From positions 558,001 to 622,000 of the forward strand of contig CBDCOR010000021.1 in assembly GCA_965219855.1 (NCBI GenBank): a DNA stretch of 64,000 nucleotides, given 5' to 3'. The notes below the pieces were generated by a model. It was not told the DNA's origin and did no database searches. It saw only the letters and a list, made by a program, of their open reading frames with translations. Made by a program: the position numbers and the translations under genes. The DNA comes from CAUZIZ01 sp965219855 (lineage in GTDB: Bacteria; Acidobacteriota; UBA6911; RPQK01; JAJDTT01). Shown in pieces: positions 17,929 to 26,604 of the stretch (its first letter is position 1; each line of letters begins with the position of its first letter).

Positions 17929-19425
17929 ATGGCCAATACATTGAAAATGGAAAAGAAGCAAACGGTTTTGGCGCTCCTGAAGCTGGGCTGGTCGTATCGT
18001 CGGATCGAGCGAGAGGTGGGAGTCCGACGAGAGAGGATTGCCCGCTATGATCCCTCCCGAGATTCAAAACCGGCCAAAGTGGCCCCCGGCTCGGAGGAGC
18101 AAAAGCGGCCAAAGCGGCCCCCGGGTCTGCGCAGCTTCTGTGAGCCCTTTCGGGAGCAGATTGAAAAGAAACTCCAGCAGGGATTGCAGGCCAAGCGGAT
18201 CTGGCAGGACCTGGTCTTCGAGCAGGGATTCGGGGGAGCCTACAACTCCGTCAAGCGCTTCTGTGGAAAGCTCAAGGCGGAGAGTCCTCGCGTGTTTGCT
18301 CGGGTGGAAACTCCCCCCGGTCGGGACCTGCAGATCGACTTCGGCAAAGGAGCCCTGACTCGGACCGAATCGGGTCGTTACCGCCGTCCTCATCTGTTCA
18401 AGGCCGTCCTCTGCCACTCGCGCCACTCCTATGAGGAAGTCGTCTGGCGGCAGGAACTGAAGACGTTCATCCGCTGTGTCGAGGAGGCTTTTCACGCTTT
18501 TGGAGGCGGCGTGGAGGTGGTTCGCCTCGATAACCTCAAGGCCGGGATCACCCGGGCTTGCTTGGTGGACCCCGAGGTCAATGCCGTCTTCAGTGCGCTC
18601 GCTCGCCACTACGGCTTCGCCGTGCTGCCCATCCATCCGGGCGCTCCGAACGAGAACGGAAAAGTCGAAAGAAGCATCGGATATACCGACTCCAGCGCGC
18701 TCAAAGCTCGCCGCTTCGAGAGCCTGGATGCGCAGAATGAGCATCTGCAGAGTTGGAACGAGCGAATCGCCCGCCAGCGCATCCACGGCACCACCAAGCA
18801 GCAGGTCTGGCCCCGCTTTGTCGAAGAACAGAAGCATCTCCGACCGCTTCCGGATTCCCGCTTCAGTTTCTTCCGCGTGGGCCGTCGAACGGTCTCCACC
18901 GATGGCCACATCGAAGTCGACCGAGCGTTCTACTCGGTGCCCAATCATCTGCTCGGTTGTGAAGTCGCCGTGCACTGGGATGATCGTATCGTCCGCGTCT
19001 TCTTTCGTGAGCAACAGGTGGCCCTGCATCCGAAGTACCCGCCGGGGAGATTCCGAACCGAAACGAGCCATCTTCCGGAACGCAAACGCTACGCGCACTA
19101 TCGAACCGAGCATCATCTGCTGAAGCAAGCCCGAGCCGTGGGTCCAGAGGCGCACCGCTGGGCCGAGCGAGCTCTGGAGGTCCGAGACATGCTCGCCTAC
19201 CGACTCGTGCAGGGCATGATCTCGCTGACCCGCCGCTACCGCGCTTCGGTCGTCGACGAAGCCTGCGGCAAGGCGCTCGCACATGACGCCTTCCGCTACC
19301 GGACTCTGGTGGCTTTGTGTAAGCGACTGGACGTGCCGCAGCGCTCTTTGTTTACCTCCGAGCACGAGTTGATCCGACCGCTGTCCGAGTACCAGATCAC
19401 CGATCCCACAGGAGAACCAGAATGA
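17929..19425 (+). CDS. istA: IS21-family transposase IstA
   Basis: 498 residues. An N-terminal helix-turn-helix (LLKLGWSYRRIEREVGVRRE) is followed by an rve-type DDE integrase core: DLQIDFGKG supplies the first Asp, VVRLDNLKAGI the second and APNENGKVERSIGY the Glu. The C-terminal part has the Mu-transposase-like beta-barrel region (HIEVDRAFYSVP). It cuts and joins the element's ends with help from IstB. The gene looks intact. Codons about 45-65 (SKPAKVAPGSEEQKRPKRPPG region) are encoded by DNA that repeats motifs of the element's own ends (see findings). istB starts 4 bases before its stop. Confidence 0.93.
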   Translation: MANTLKMEKKQTVLALLKLGWSYRRIEREVGVRRERIARYDPSRDSKPAKVAPGSEEQKRPKRPPGLRSFCEPFREQIEKKLQQGLQAKRIWQDLVFEQGFGGAYNSVKRFCGKLKAESPRVFARVETPPGRDLQIDFGKGALTRTESGRYRRPHLFKAVLCHSRHSYEEVVWRQELKTFIRCVEEAFHAFGGGVEVVRLDNLKAGITRACLVDPEVNAVFSALARHYGFAVLPIHPGAPNENGKVERSIGYTDSSALKARRFESLDAQNEHLQSWNERIARQRIHGTTKQQVWPRFVEEQKHLRPLPDSRFSFFRVGRRTVSTDGHIEVDRAFYSVPNHLLGCEVAVHWDDRIVRVFFREQQVALHPKYPPGRFRTETSHLPERKRYAHYRTEHHLLKQARAVGPEAHRWAERALEVRDMLAYRLVQGMISLTRRYRASVVDEACGKALAHDAFRYRTLVALCKRLDVPQRSLFTSEHELIRPLSEYQITDPTGEPE

Positions 19426-20195
19426 TCTCATCAGAACTGGAACGAAAACTTCGTCACCTCCGGCTCTCGGGCCTGGCTCAGGTCTTTGACGTTCGCCTGC
19501 AACAAGCCGTCCAGGGAAGGCTCAGCCATCAGGAGTTCTTTGAGCTGCTGATTGATGACGAGCTGACCCGCCGTCGGGACCGGCTGTTGGAGCGACGTTT
19601 GCGCCAGGCCCAGTTTCCGGAACAAAAGCACTTGGAGGACTTTAACTTCTCCTTTAACCCCTCCATCAACCGGCAGCAGATCTTCGATCTGGCTACCGGC
19701 CGATTCATCCAACAGCGCCGCGGCTGGTTGGTCATCGGTCAGACCGGAGTCGGCAAGAGCCATCTGATCATCACCGTCGGGATCAAGGCGGTCGAAGCCG
19801 GTCACCGGGTGCAGTACAAGTCGGCTTTCGATCTGCTGGAAGACATCGCCGAAGCCACGGCCACCGGCAGACGCCGATCTTACATTACGGAGATGACCCG
19901 GATCCCGCTGCTGATCCTCGAGGATCTGGGACTCCGCAGAGTGCCGGAGTCGGCGGCAGAAGATCTGTTGGAGATCCTGCACCGCCGATACCAGAAGACC
20001 TCGACGATCCTCAGTTCGAATCGACCCCTGGAGGACTGGGGCGCGATGCTGGGAGGAGATACGGCGGCCACCTCGGCGCTGCTGGACCGCTTCCTGCACA
20101 CTTCGGAAGTCACCTTCATTCGGGGCAAGAGCTATCGCCTCTACGAGCGACAGCAACGAGAGAAATCCACCCCGAAGCGAGGGAAAGAGAAATGA
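19422..20195 (+). CDS. istB: IS21-family helper ATPase IstB
   Basis: 257 residues, standard IstB length. A DnaC-like AAA+ ATPase with Walker A LVIGQTGVGKSHL near residue 107, Walker B LLILEDLGLRRV and sensor 1 STILSSNRPLEDW. It should assemble on target DNA and stimulate IstA. Its ATGA start overlaps the istA stop by 4 bases, implying translational coupling. The reading frame is complete, so the element may still be active. Confidence 0.94.
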   Translation: MISSELERKLRHLRLSGLAQVFDVRLQQAVQGRLSHQEFFELLIDDELTRRRDRLLERRLRQAQFPEQKHLEDFNFSFNPSINRQQIFDLATGRFIQQRRGWLVIGQTGVGKSHLIITVGIKAVEAGHRVQYKSAFDLLEDIAEATATGRRRSYITEMTRIPLLILEDLGLRRVPESAAEDLLEILHRRYQKTSTILSSNRPLEDWGAMLGGDTAATSALLDRFLHTSEVTFIRGKSYRLYERQQREKSTPKRGKEK

Positions 20196-20746
20196 CACCT
20201 GCGAGGCGAGTGCTGTGAGTGCGGGCTTGTCCCCTACTCGCAGACCCTGGGACTCAGCCCCAGGCTTCGTAGATTGCCCGCTCCGAGGGAGGGGTCAGGA
20301 CAGGGTGGGGCAGAGCTCATTGCTTGAGGGGCCTCTGAGCGAATGTTTTTTGAAAAAAGGAAGCCAGGAAGAAGCCGTGTCGTTGAAACCAAGCAGAGAC
20401 CATGGAAGCCAGGCTTCTCGAGTTTCCCCCAACACCCCCGGAAAGCCGTGGAAACTGCCGCGCTATGGAAACCGTGGGAAAACGGCTGCCTCGCGAAGAC
20501 GACTCCAGGAGGCGAGTTTTTCCACCGTTCCCACAGCGCTTGGAAAACTCCTCCGGACGGAGTTTCCCACAGTTCCCACCGCTTCTACGGCTGAACACAC
20601 AACAAAGCCTCCTCCCCCCGCTTCGCGGGGAGGGCTTCACAAGGGATTGAAATGACTCGAACCGGAGGATATAACTACTGAATCACTGGCCGGTTTTGAC
20701 CCGGCCCCGCCTGGCCGCTTTTGAAGTGGCCCCCGACACCTTTGGA

Positions 20747-20989
20747 TTCGCGGCCGGCACGCAGGTCAGTTTCGACATCCGGAACCTCTTCTTTAGCCAG
20801 AAGCAGCTTCGGGGTACGATGGCCGCGGATATCGAGGATTTGAAATGGGGGCTCGAGCAAGTCCGCTCCGGATACATCAAGCCGTCACTCGACCGGGCCT
20901 TACCTCTGAAGGAGGCGGCCGAGGCACACCGGCTCATCTCCAACAACCAGGTCACAGGCAATCTGCTCCTGCTGCCCTGGGCGACGTGA
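20747..20989 (+). pseudogene. MDR alcohol dehydrogenase, 3' part beyond the IS21 insertion
   Basis: The remaining 80 codons plus stop of the dehydrogenase that begins at 17042. The frame reads SFDIRNLFFSQKQLRGTMAA and ends with the family-typical LPLKEAAEAHRLISNNQVTG. The first codon continues exactly the reading frame left at 17833 once one CCTTTGGA copy is removed, giving VVAFGFAAGTQVSFD across the junction. An open frame starting at 20696 inside the IS end could produce a C-terminal fragment but would lack the nucleotide-binding domain. Confidence 0.9.
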
Positions 20990-21199
20990 GAATTCCAGCG
21001 TCTTCGCGGTCCCTGCAGATCAGCCTTATCGCTACCGGGATCTCGCTGCTGGGAGTTGGATTGCGTCCCCTGTGGGGTCGCCTCTGCGACGAGTGTCCTC
21101 GGCGGAGCTGGCCCTGGGGATATGCCGGGCTCTTCGTTCGGAGGATGCGCCGCTAGCTCGTATTGGTTCGCCTTGCGGGGAGGGGCGTCAACCGTAGCG

Positions 21200-22312
21200 T
21201 CACATGCCCGCTATCTGCTCTATCAGAGGCCAGAAATCGAGCTGCTCTACGGCGTGACTGCGGTAGATACCCACCGTGTCGGCGCCGTTGGCTCTTGCCC
21301 GGCGCCCTGCTTCCAACAGCAGCTTCGAGTCTTGGAGGCTTCCCACGTGGTAACAGGATAACTCGGCCACCAGGGGACACCGGCCCTTGAGGATCTCTGC
21401 TGCCTGGCGCACCTGACGTTCCACCTCAGACACATCAGAAGTGGTACGGAACCAGAGGTGCACCTCATCCACCAGCCCCTGATCCACCCAGGCGGGCCAA
21501 TCCTGGAAAACCTTCAGATAGTCCTCACGATCTCGCGCGACGAAGGCTACCGTCATAGGTCCGTCCGGATCTTTCTTTCTCAGCTTCTCTCTCAGCTCCC
21601 TCAGAGTGGCGGTGACGTAGTCAGCACGAAACTGCACCCAGTTGGGATCATGGTTGGGAAGATCGAATGGATTCTTACCCTGTTTCTCCTGGAAGGCCCT
21701 GACTACAGGTTCTTCGTAGCCATACACGCAGATGCCAGCTTCGTCCCTGTTGGTGCTGACGAATTCGACCTGGAACCCATTTCCTCCATTTCTCTCCAAC
21801 ATTTCCAGGTACTGATCGGCTTCGTATCTCCGAACCTCGGGGAAGGCCAGACTCATCGACACCCTCTGACCGGGCTTCATCTCGTCGCTGCGATCCCGAC
21901 CATAAGCCCAGAACTCCGGATGCTCCTCGGCAAAAGCACTGACCTTCTTACTGAGTCCCGCTGGGCTCCAGATGGGACGATGCTGGTTCAGAAGCTCCTT
22001 GGTCGCCGGCGACCGTGTGGACGCATAGTGGACGGACCAAGCATAGTTTTGCTTCATGCTTCCATGAGAGTTGAAGGCGAGGTAAGGGTGGACCTTAATA
22101 CCTTTGTCCCGGGCTGCCTCGACCAGGCTCCTGGTACCGTTCCAGGGCACCAACTCGGTCACGCCGTACTGGACGCACTTCTCCACGAAGGCCACCACCT
22201 TCTCCTCGTCCGAAGGCGAACTGGGATTGACAAGCCCCCCTCGATCACACCACAGCGGAAAGCGGCGAACTGGTTTCCAGGAACTTCTTGAAGACAACGA
22301 CTCACGCAACAT
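21200..22312 (-). CDS. Putative glycoside-hydrolase-like TIM-barrel protein (GHL10-like)
   Basis: 370 residues from ATG 22312. A longer frame from 22477 exists but its first 55 residues look non-coding. The sequence follows the pattern of uncharacterised family-10-like glycosidases: YGVTELVPWNGTRSLVEAA, VHPYLAFNSHG, a central FQVEFVSTNRDEAGICVYGY, YEEPVVRAFQEKQGKNPF, DPNWVQFRADYVT, and a final WVDQGLVDEVHLWFR. Acidic residues after the barrel strands could be catalytic, but no activity is proven. It is convergent with the remains of the dehydrogenase and divergent from a broken glycosidase-domain fragment. No signal peptide is evident with this start. Confidence 0.7.
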   Translation of the reverse strand: MLRESLSSRSSWKPVRRFPLWCDRGGLVNPSSPSDEEKVVAFVEKCVQYGVTELVPWNGTRSLVEAARDKGIKVHPYLAFNSHGSMKQNYAWSVHYASTRSPATKELLNQHRPIWSPAGLSKKVSAFAEEHPEFWAYGRDRSDEMKPGQRVSMSLAFPEVRRYEADQYLEMLERNGGNGFQVEFVSTNRDEAGICVYGYEEPVVRAFQEKQGKNPFDLPNHDPNWVQFRADYVTATLRELREKLRKKDPDGPMTVAFVARDREDYLKVFQDWPAWVDQGLVDEVHLWFRTTSDVSEVERQVRQAAEILKGRCPLVAELSCYHVGSLQDSKLLLEAGRRARANGADTVGIYRSHAVEQLDFWPLIEQIAGM

Positions 22313-22446
22313 TTCTACTCGCCTCCTGAACCACCGTGATGCCGAACCTTGAGGGGATGGACATCCCCCTAAACCCGGATCGAAACTCAATCTGAAGCAT
22401 ATCGAAACACCAGGAAAGTTACTACCGACCCGAACAGTAGTGAACA

Positions 22447-22751
22447 GTGAGCAGTGTCGGAAACAGCTGCAGTCCAACGGTGCCGCGAACGGGGCTGACC
22501 AGCGACATGCCTCGAAGTACCGAGGAGAGAAGAGACGGCGACACTATTCCCCCAGGTGACAGAAGCAGAGAGGTGATATATGTTATCTCGGCCGGAGTCG
22601 TACCGACGGCGCCAGACGAGGTCTCGTTTTACGTCGCCCGTCACTACACCTCTCCCAGCGCCCACCTGGAACGAATGACCGTCCGGACCGATGGCTTCGC
22701 TTCAGCCCATGCCGGTTACTCCGGTGGGGAGCTGATCACCAGGCCGCTAGT
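22447..22751 (+). pseudogene. C-terminal carbohydrate-active-protein domain, left half
   Basis: A 5'-truncated frame with EVIYVISAGVVPTAPDEVSF, RHYTSPSAHLERMTVRTDGF and GGELITRPLV. The last portion is the start of a C-terminal beta domain seen in planctomycete/acidobacterial glycosidase-like proteins (RTDGF...GGELxTRPL). It is interrupted by IS1380 copy 1 and continues at 24627. With one target copy removed the join reads GGELITRPLVFEGLNLVLN in frame. The N-terminal catalytic part is missing, so the gene was dead before or apart from the IS insertion. Confidence 0.65.
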
Positions 22752-24621
22752 CCCAAAATAAGCGCAAGTTCGAAAATAGACCCCTTTGTCGGCTCCGAGG
22801 AGCCATTTTTGAGACCTAAATTCTAAATTTCGGCGCGAAGTCACTCAGAACAGGCACGTGTTCAGCTGTCCTCCACGCCGATCGCTCAGGGAAAACGATT
22901 CTGCCCTCTTGGGGGGCGTTTGTAGAGACACCTCGCCCCAGCTCTGGCGACCCTCGGAGCTACTTTATCTCCTTTCAGTTTCAGGTAGCTGGCCGGTGTT
23001 TCAACCACTTACTGCCTTCCAAAAGAAGACGGCTCCAACCATTGACATCCAGCAGCCGATAGACCAACTGTCGGCCCCTGCGCAAAATCTGGCAGGGCAT
23101 TTCAATGACCTCTCGCAGGAAACGGCGATACTCCATCTTCACCAGCTCTCGGGCTTGCAGTCGCGCCGGCAGCACCAACCCCATCCAGGCCTTCAGATTC
23201 CAGGCTTGAGCCGCAATCACCAGATAGGCCCAGTTGGCTACCAGCGTATCCGAGGGCATCCGCAGGGCCTCGACTCCGTTCTTGAGTTGTTCAATGACGT
23301 TCTCCTGGTTGCAGCGCCGGTTGTTTTCCCGTACGACTCCCGCCGTTCCCAACGTTCTGGCCGAGATATTGGTGACATAAAAGTGGTAGCGCGTCTGCGG
23401 CAGCAGCCGCTTCTGGCCTTTCTCGACCAGGATCGTCTTGCGCAAGATCACCATCCGATAGGTTCGCTTCGCTTTGCTCGGACGGTAGTCGATCTCCGCG
23501 ATCTCTTCCCGTTCCAGCGTCAGCGTCTTGAACCCGCGTCTCTTGACAATCTCCGGCTTCACTTTGTCCCGCCGCTGGCGCCGCTTCTTCCCTTTTCCTT
23601 TCCCCTGGCTGGGGCGCCCCAGCTCTTTCCATCTCGCTTCTGGCAACGCCTCCGCCCACTTGACGAAGCTCGGATGGGCGTCGATCCCGAAGTCAAACTC
23701 CACGCCCGCCTCCGTCCAACGGTCAAAATGAGCCGTCAGCGAAAAATCCGTGTCCCCGCGCAGGCGCACCTTCCGAAAACCCGCCTCTCGAACCAGCTCG
23801 ATACTCCGATCCAGCCATTCGGCCGCTCCCTCATGAGAGGGACGGTTGCCCGAGCGGTTGACCGCATAGAGCACCTCTCCCGTATTGGCCAGCGTCACGA
23901 TCAGCGGCGCATAGCCCCACTGCCCGTCGTAGCTGATCTCCATCCCTTCCTTGCATTCGCCGCTCGTGGGGGCCATCGTCCCATCCACGTCGATCTCCGC
24001 CCGTTGGAAGAAACGGGCCGGTTGTTGGGCCCAGACCTTGAGGCGGCTGGCATTGACGGCTTCCATCAGATCCACCACGTCGGGCGCGTCAAAGCGGCGC
24101 ACAAAGTCTCCGGCCGTGCTGGGGGCGGGGATCTTCTCGGCTCCCACCGCCTCCAGGAAACTCACACTCTGACGTCGCAGTTCAATATCCTGATAGCGGG
24201 TCCCGCCCGTGGCCACGTTGTAGATCAGGCTCAGGACGTGGTCCGATTCGTGGTACGGTTGGTGGCGTTTGAGCAGCGTCACCGCCTGGTCAATGGCTTT
24301 CCCCAGCCCACTCCACTTCACCACCTGCTGCAGCAGCCCCAGACCACCGTAACTGACCGCACCCGTTTTCTCCGAGACCTCGTAGCTGATGACCTCGGGC
24401 GAGAGCACCGGTTTCGGGTCTTGACCGTTCCAGCTGGGGCTCAATCGCTGAGCAACCTCTGCTTCCCGTTTGCGGATGATTGCGCTATCCTTTTTCTTCA
24501 CCTGAAATGCCTCCTTTCGGCTTGTTCTGAAGTTTCTTTGACAACCCCAGAATCCCCGTCAGGTCTGGCATTTCAGGTGTTTACATGTGGTTTAGTCCAC
24601 TTTCATCTACTTCTTTTGGGG
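22752..24621 (-). mobile_element. IS1380-family element, copy 1
   Basis: 1870 bases with short inverted ends (CCCAAAATAAG and inverted TTCTTTTGGGG). It is flanked by CTAGT at 22747-22751 and 24622-24626. Its transposase is intact. A copy at 29790-31660 differs by a few substitutions and one inserted C. Confidence 0.92.
22981..24501 (-). CDS. IS1380-family transposase
   Basis: 506 residues, intact. It has the IS1380 DDE architecture: the first acidic block is AEIDVDGTMAPTSGE, the second VRLRGDTDFSLTAHFDRW, and the third RCNQENVIEQLKNGVEALRM, the N-x-E-N-x-I-E motif diagnostic of the family. A lysine/arginine-rich insertion (GKGKGKKRRQRRDKVK) lies between blocks two and three. The start MKKKDSAIIRKREAEV was chosen because the second copy begins at the same site (there MNKKD). 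It should catalyse cut-and-paste transposition and is the likely source of activity for the defective copy 2. Confidence 0.93.
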   Translation of the reverse strand: MKKKDSAIIRKREAEVAQRLSPSWNGQDPKPVLSPEVISYEVSEKTGAVSYGGLGLLQQVVKWSGLGKAIDQAVTLLKRHQPYHESDHVLSLIYNVATGGTRYQDIELRRQSVSFLEAVGAEKIPAPSTAGDFVRRFDAPDVVDLMEAVNASRLKVWAQQPARFFQRAEIDVDGTMAPTSGECKEGMEISYDGQWGYAPLIVTLANTGEVLYAVNRSGNRPSHEGAAEWLDRSIELVREAGFRKVRLRGDTDFSLTAHFDRWTEAGVEFDFGIDAHPSFVKWAEALPEARWKELGRPSQGKGKGKKRRQRRDKVKPEIVKRRGFKTLTLEREEIAEIDYRPSKAKRTYRMVILRKTILVEKGQKRLLPQTRYHFYVTNISARTLGTAGVVRENNRRCNQENVIEQLKNGVEALRMPSDTLVANWAYLVIAAQAWNLKAWMGLVLPARLQARELVKMEYRRFLREVIEMPCQILRRGRQLVYRLLDVNGWSRLLLEGSKWLKHRPAT

Positions 24622-24626
24622 CTAGT

Positions 24627-24897
24627 CTTCGAAGGACTCAATCTGGTACTGAACTTCGCCACCTCGGCAGCCGGCAGCATTCGGCTGGAGATCCAGGATA
24701 TCGATGGGAATCCGGTGCCGGGCTTCGCCCTGGAGGCTTCGCCCCTGATCTGGGGAGACGAGATTGAGCACACGGTGAAATGGGACCGAGGCCATCCCAA
24801 GGCCCGCAGCGACACCCTGAACCGAATCGCAGGCAAGCCGGTCCGGCTAAGATTCGTAATGAAGGATGCGGATCTCTACTCGCTCCGGTTCCAGTAG
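24627..24897 (+). pseudogene. C-terminal carbohydrate-active-protein domain, right half
   Basis: Continues the frame left at 22751: LVLNFATSAAGSIRLEIQD, VPGFALEASPLIWGDEIEHT, and the terminal AGKPVRLRFVMKDADLYSLR. This ending is typical of a beta domain closing glycosidase-like proteins in Planctomycetes and Acidobacteria. Alone it has no start. A hairpin at 24960-24983 follows. Confidence 0.7.
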
Positions 24898-24959
24898 CCA
24901 GAGAGGCGATTCGAGCAGAAGTCCAACAGGAAGAATCAGTACCAGCAGACGAACACGAC

Positions 24960-24983
24960 GGTCACCGGCGAGGGCCGGTGACC
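24960..24983. terminator. Perfect 10-bp hairpin, possible terminator
   Basis: GGTCACCGGC and GCCGGTGACC are separated by 4 bases, 62 bases after the glycosidase-domain stop. No T tract follows, so termination would have to be Rho-assisted or the hairpin has another role. Confidence 0.4.
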
Positions 24984-25002
24984 GGCCATCGAAAAAGGGG
25001 GC

Positions 25003-25199
25003 TTAACCCGGATTTCTCATCGCTTGTCGTAGCGAGGCGCCGCAAGGGCCGTCCTGGCAAGGCTTGCGACCGAGACCACTCGTGGCGAGCCGCCGCAGTC
25101 GTACTTGTACACTAGGTCGAGGAGGCCGACCGAGCATAACACAGCCAGGGCGGATGATTGCGGCGTCGCAGTAGACCAGCGATGAGAAATGCGGGTTAA
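25003..25199. repeat. Foldback repeat family B, copy B1
   Basis: About 195 bases ending in inverted repeats of roughly 25 bases (TTAACCCG-ATTTCTCATCGCT at the left; its complement at the right). The interior folds further, for example CCGTCCTGGC with GCCAGGGCGG. Its right end provides the TAA stop of the adjacent oxidoreductase gene. Related copies lie at 49623-49803 and 58371-58565. Confidence 0.85.
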
Positions 25200-26485
25200 A
25201 CCTTGGGCTCCCAACCCTTGGCATACTCCCGAGACCAATACTTCATCGCCTCCGGATCGTTCTTGATGTGGCCGTTGCTGGGGTCGCAGGTCAGGTTTCG
25301 CCCCACTCGATGGGCGATGTTCCCCAGGTGGCACATCAGGGTAGTCTTGTGGGCCTCAGCAATTTCCGTGTTCAGACTGAGAGGCTTGTCATTGCGGATT
25401 GCGGCCAGGAAGTTCTGGGCGTGCGGGATGTCGCCGTAGGTGTCCTCCAGACCCTTCTTTACCATCTCGCCATCCTTGTCATAGATCTCGTAAGAACCCT
25501 TGGTTCCCAGATCTAGCGCCCCCTTGTCCCCATAAAAGGTGATGAAACCGGGGCTATGGCGATTGCAGCTCAAGCCGGCCCAGGTGATGGACCGCTTTCC
25601 TGGGAATTCGAAGCAGACGGTGTGGGTATCGGGGGTTTCCTGGTCATCGTCGAAGCAGTAGCGCCCTCCGCTGGAAGTCACGCCGGTCGGGTAGTCGACT
25701 CCCATGCCCCAGCGACACAGATCCAGGGTGTGGACCCCGTTGTTGCCCAGCTCACCATTGCCCCAGTGCCAATGCCAGTGCCAGTTGTAGTGGATTAGAT
25801 TGTCCTTGTAGGGAAAGCGGGGAGCTGGCCCCTGCCACAGATCGTAATCCAGATGGGACGGTACCGGAGCCGGTTTTCCTCTCCCCAGCGTCCCGCGGCC
25901 ACTGTTGTACCAGGTCCGCACCATGTAGACGCGTCCAATCACGCCTTCGTGGAGATGCTGAATGGCCTCCTGGGTCCCGGGTGAACTCCGTCGTTGGGTC
26001 CCCATCTGGACCGCCCGATTGTACTTGCGAGCCGCCTGAACCAGGAGCTCTCCCTCTCGGGGATTGTGGCTACAGGGCTTCTCCACGTAGACGTGCTTGC
26101 CGGCAGAACAGGCTAGAATGGTACCGGGTGCATGCCAATGATTGGGCCCTGCGTTGGCCAGGGCGTCGACAGAGGGATCCTCCAGGATTCTCCTGAAGTC
26201 GGTCACCTTCTGAGGGGCCTTTCCCAGCTTCTCCTCCAACATCTTGGCAACCTTATCCAAGCGCTGAGTGTCCACATCACAGATGTATTTCAGGTGGACA
26301 TTGGGCTGGGAGCCCAAGCTCATCGCCAGGCGCCTACCCCGGCTCATGCCCATGACCCCGAGCACCACTCGATCATTGGGGGAATCATACTTGGATGTGG
26401 TCTTGGCGGAGAGGGTCACGCTGGACGCTGCAGCACCCAGTGCTGCGCTACCCAGAAAACGTCGTCGATCCATGGATGTGGACAT
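25196..26485 (-). CDS. Gfo/Idh/MocA family oxidoreductase, Tat-exported
   Basis: 429 residues. A twin-arginine signal (DRRRFLGSAALGAAASS) precedes a Rossmann start (VVLGVMGMSRGRRLAMSLG) and the family's FRRILEDPSVDALANAGPNHWH and GKHVYVEKPCSHNPREGELL, where EKP holds the conserved lysine. The C-terminal domain includes NGVHTLDLCRWGMGVDYP and HAQNFLAAIRNDKP. This subgroup is common in Acidobacteria and Planctomycetes and oxidises sugars or related polyols with tightly bound NAD(P). Substrate unknown. The stop codon TAA is formed by the end of foldback repeat B1, so the true C-terminus may have been trimmed or replaced. Confidence 0.9.
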   Translation of the reverse strand: MSTSMDRRRFLGSAALGAAASSVTLSAKTTSKYDSPNDRVVLGVMGMSRGRRLAMSLGSQPNVHLKYICDVDTQRLDKVAKMLEEKLGKAPQKVTDFRRILEDPSVDALANAGPNHWHAPGTILACSAGKHVYVEKPCSHNPREGELLVQAARKYNRAVQMGTQRRSSPGTQEAIQHLHEGVIGRVYMVRTWYNSGRGTLGRGKPAPVPSHLDYDLWQGPAPRFPYKDNLIHYNWHWHWHWGNGELGNNGVHTLDLCRWGMGVDYPTGVTSSGGRYCFDDDQETPDTHTVCFEFPGKRSITWAGLSCNRHSPGFITFYGDKGALDLGTKGSYEIYDKDGEMVKKGLEDTYGDIPHAQNFLAAIRNDKPLSLNTEIAEAHKTTLMCHLGNIAHRVGRNLTCDPSNGHIKNDPEAMKYWSREYAKGWEPKV

Positions 26486-26604
26486 GTTTTTCCTCCTTTG
26501 GAAATTATCGACCCATTATCCTCTTTGCCGCAGAACCAATCAACCCATTCCCTGCTGTCCTGCTGTCTCGCTGAACACCAGGACAGCTTCCAAAAGGCCT
26601 GTCG

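Larger units (their letters stand above)
17834..20738 (+). mobile_element. IS21-family element with 8-bp target duplication
   Basis: The 2905-base element begins TGTCAGGGGCCAC and ends with the inverted GTGGCCCCCGACA. The AAAAGCGGCCAG motif recurs just inside both ends, as expected for the multiple terminal repeats of IS21. CCTTTGGA flanks it on both sides (17826-17833 and 20739-20746). It encodes istA and istB, which overlap by 4 bases. The stretch 20196-20690 inside the element has no gene that I can support. It is inserted in an alcohol dehydrogenase gene. Confidence 0.95.

Noticed and set aside
18064..19431. 455-codon minus-strand frame opposite istA
   Set aside because: Antisense of an intact, recognisable transposase.
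20215..20655. Frame downstream of istB inside the IS21 element
   Set aside because: Proline/serine-rich translation with no family and overlapping frames in all phases; treated as non-coding.
20990..21160. Small hydrophobic frame after the dehydrogenase
   Set aside because: SLIATGISLLGVGLRPLWG looks membrane-like but has no start, no family and runs out in arginine-rich sequence.
22858..24900. Long plus-strand frame of 679 codons opposite the IS1380 transposase
   Set aside because: It is the antisense shadow of the transposase gene; only its last 90 codons are real, belonging to the interrupted gene that resumes at 24627.
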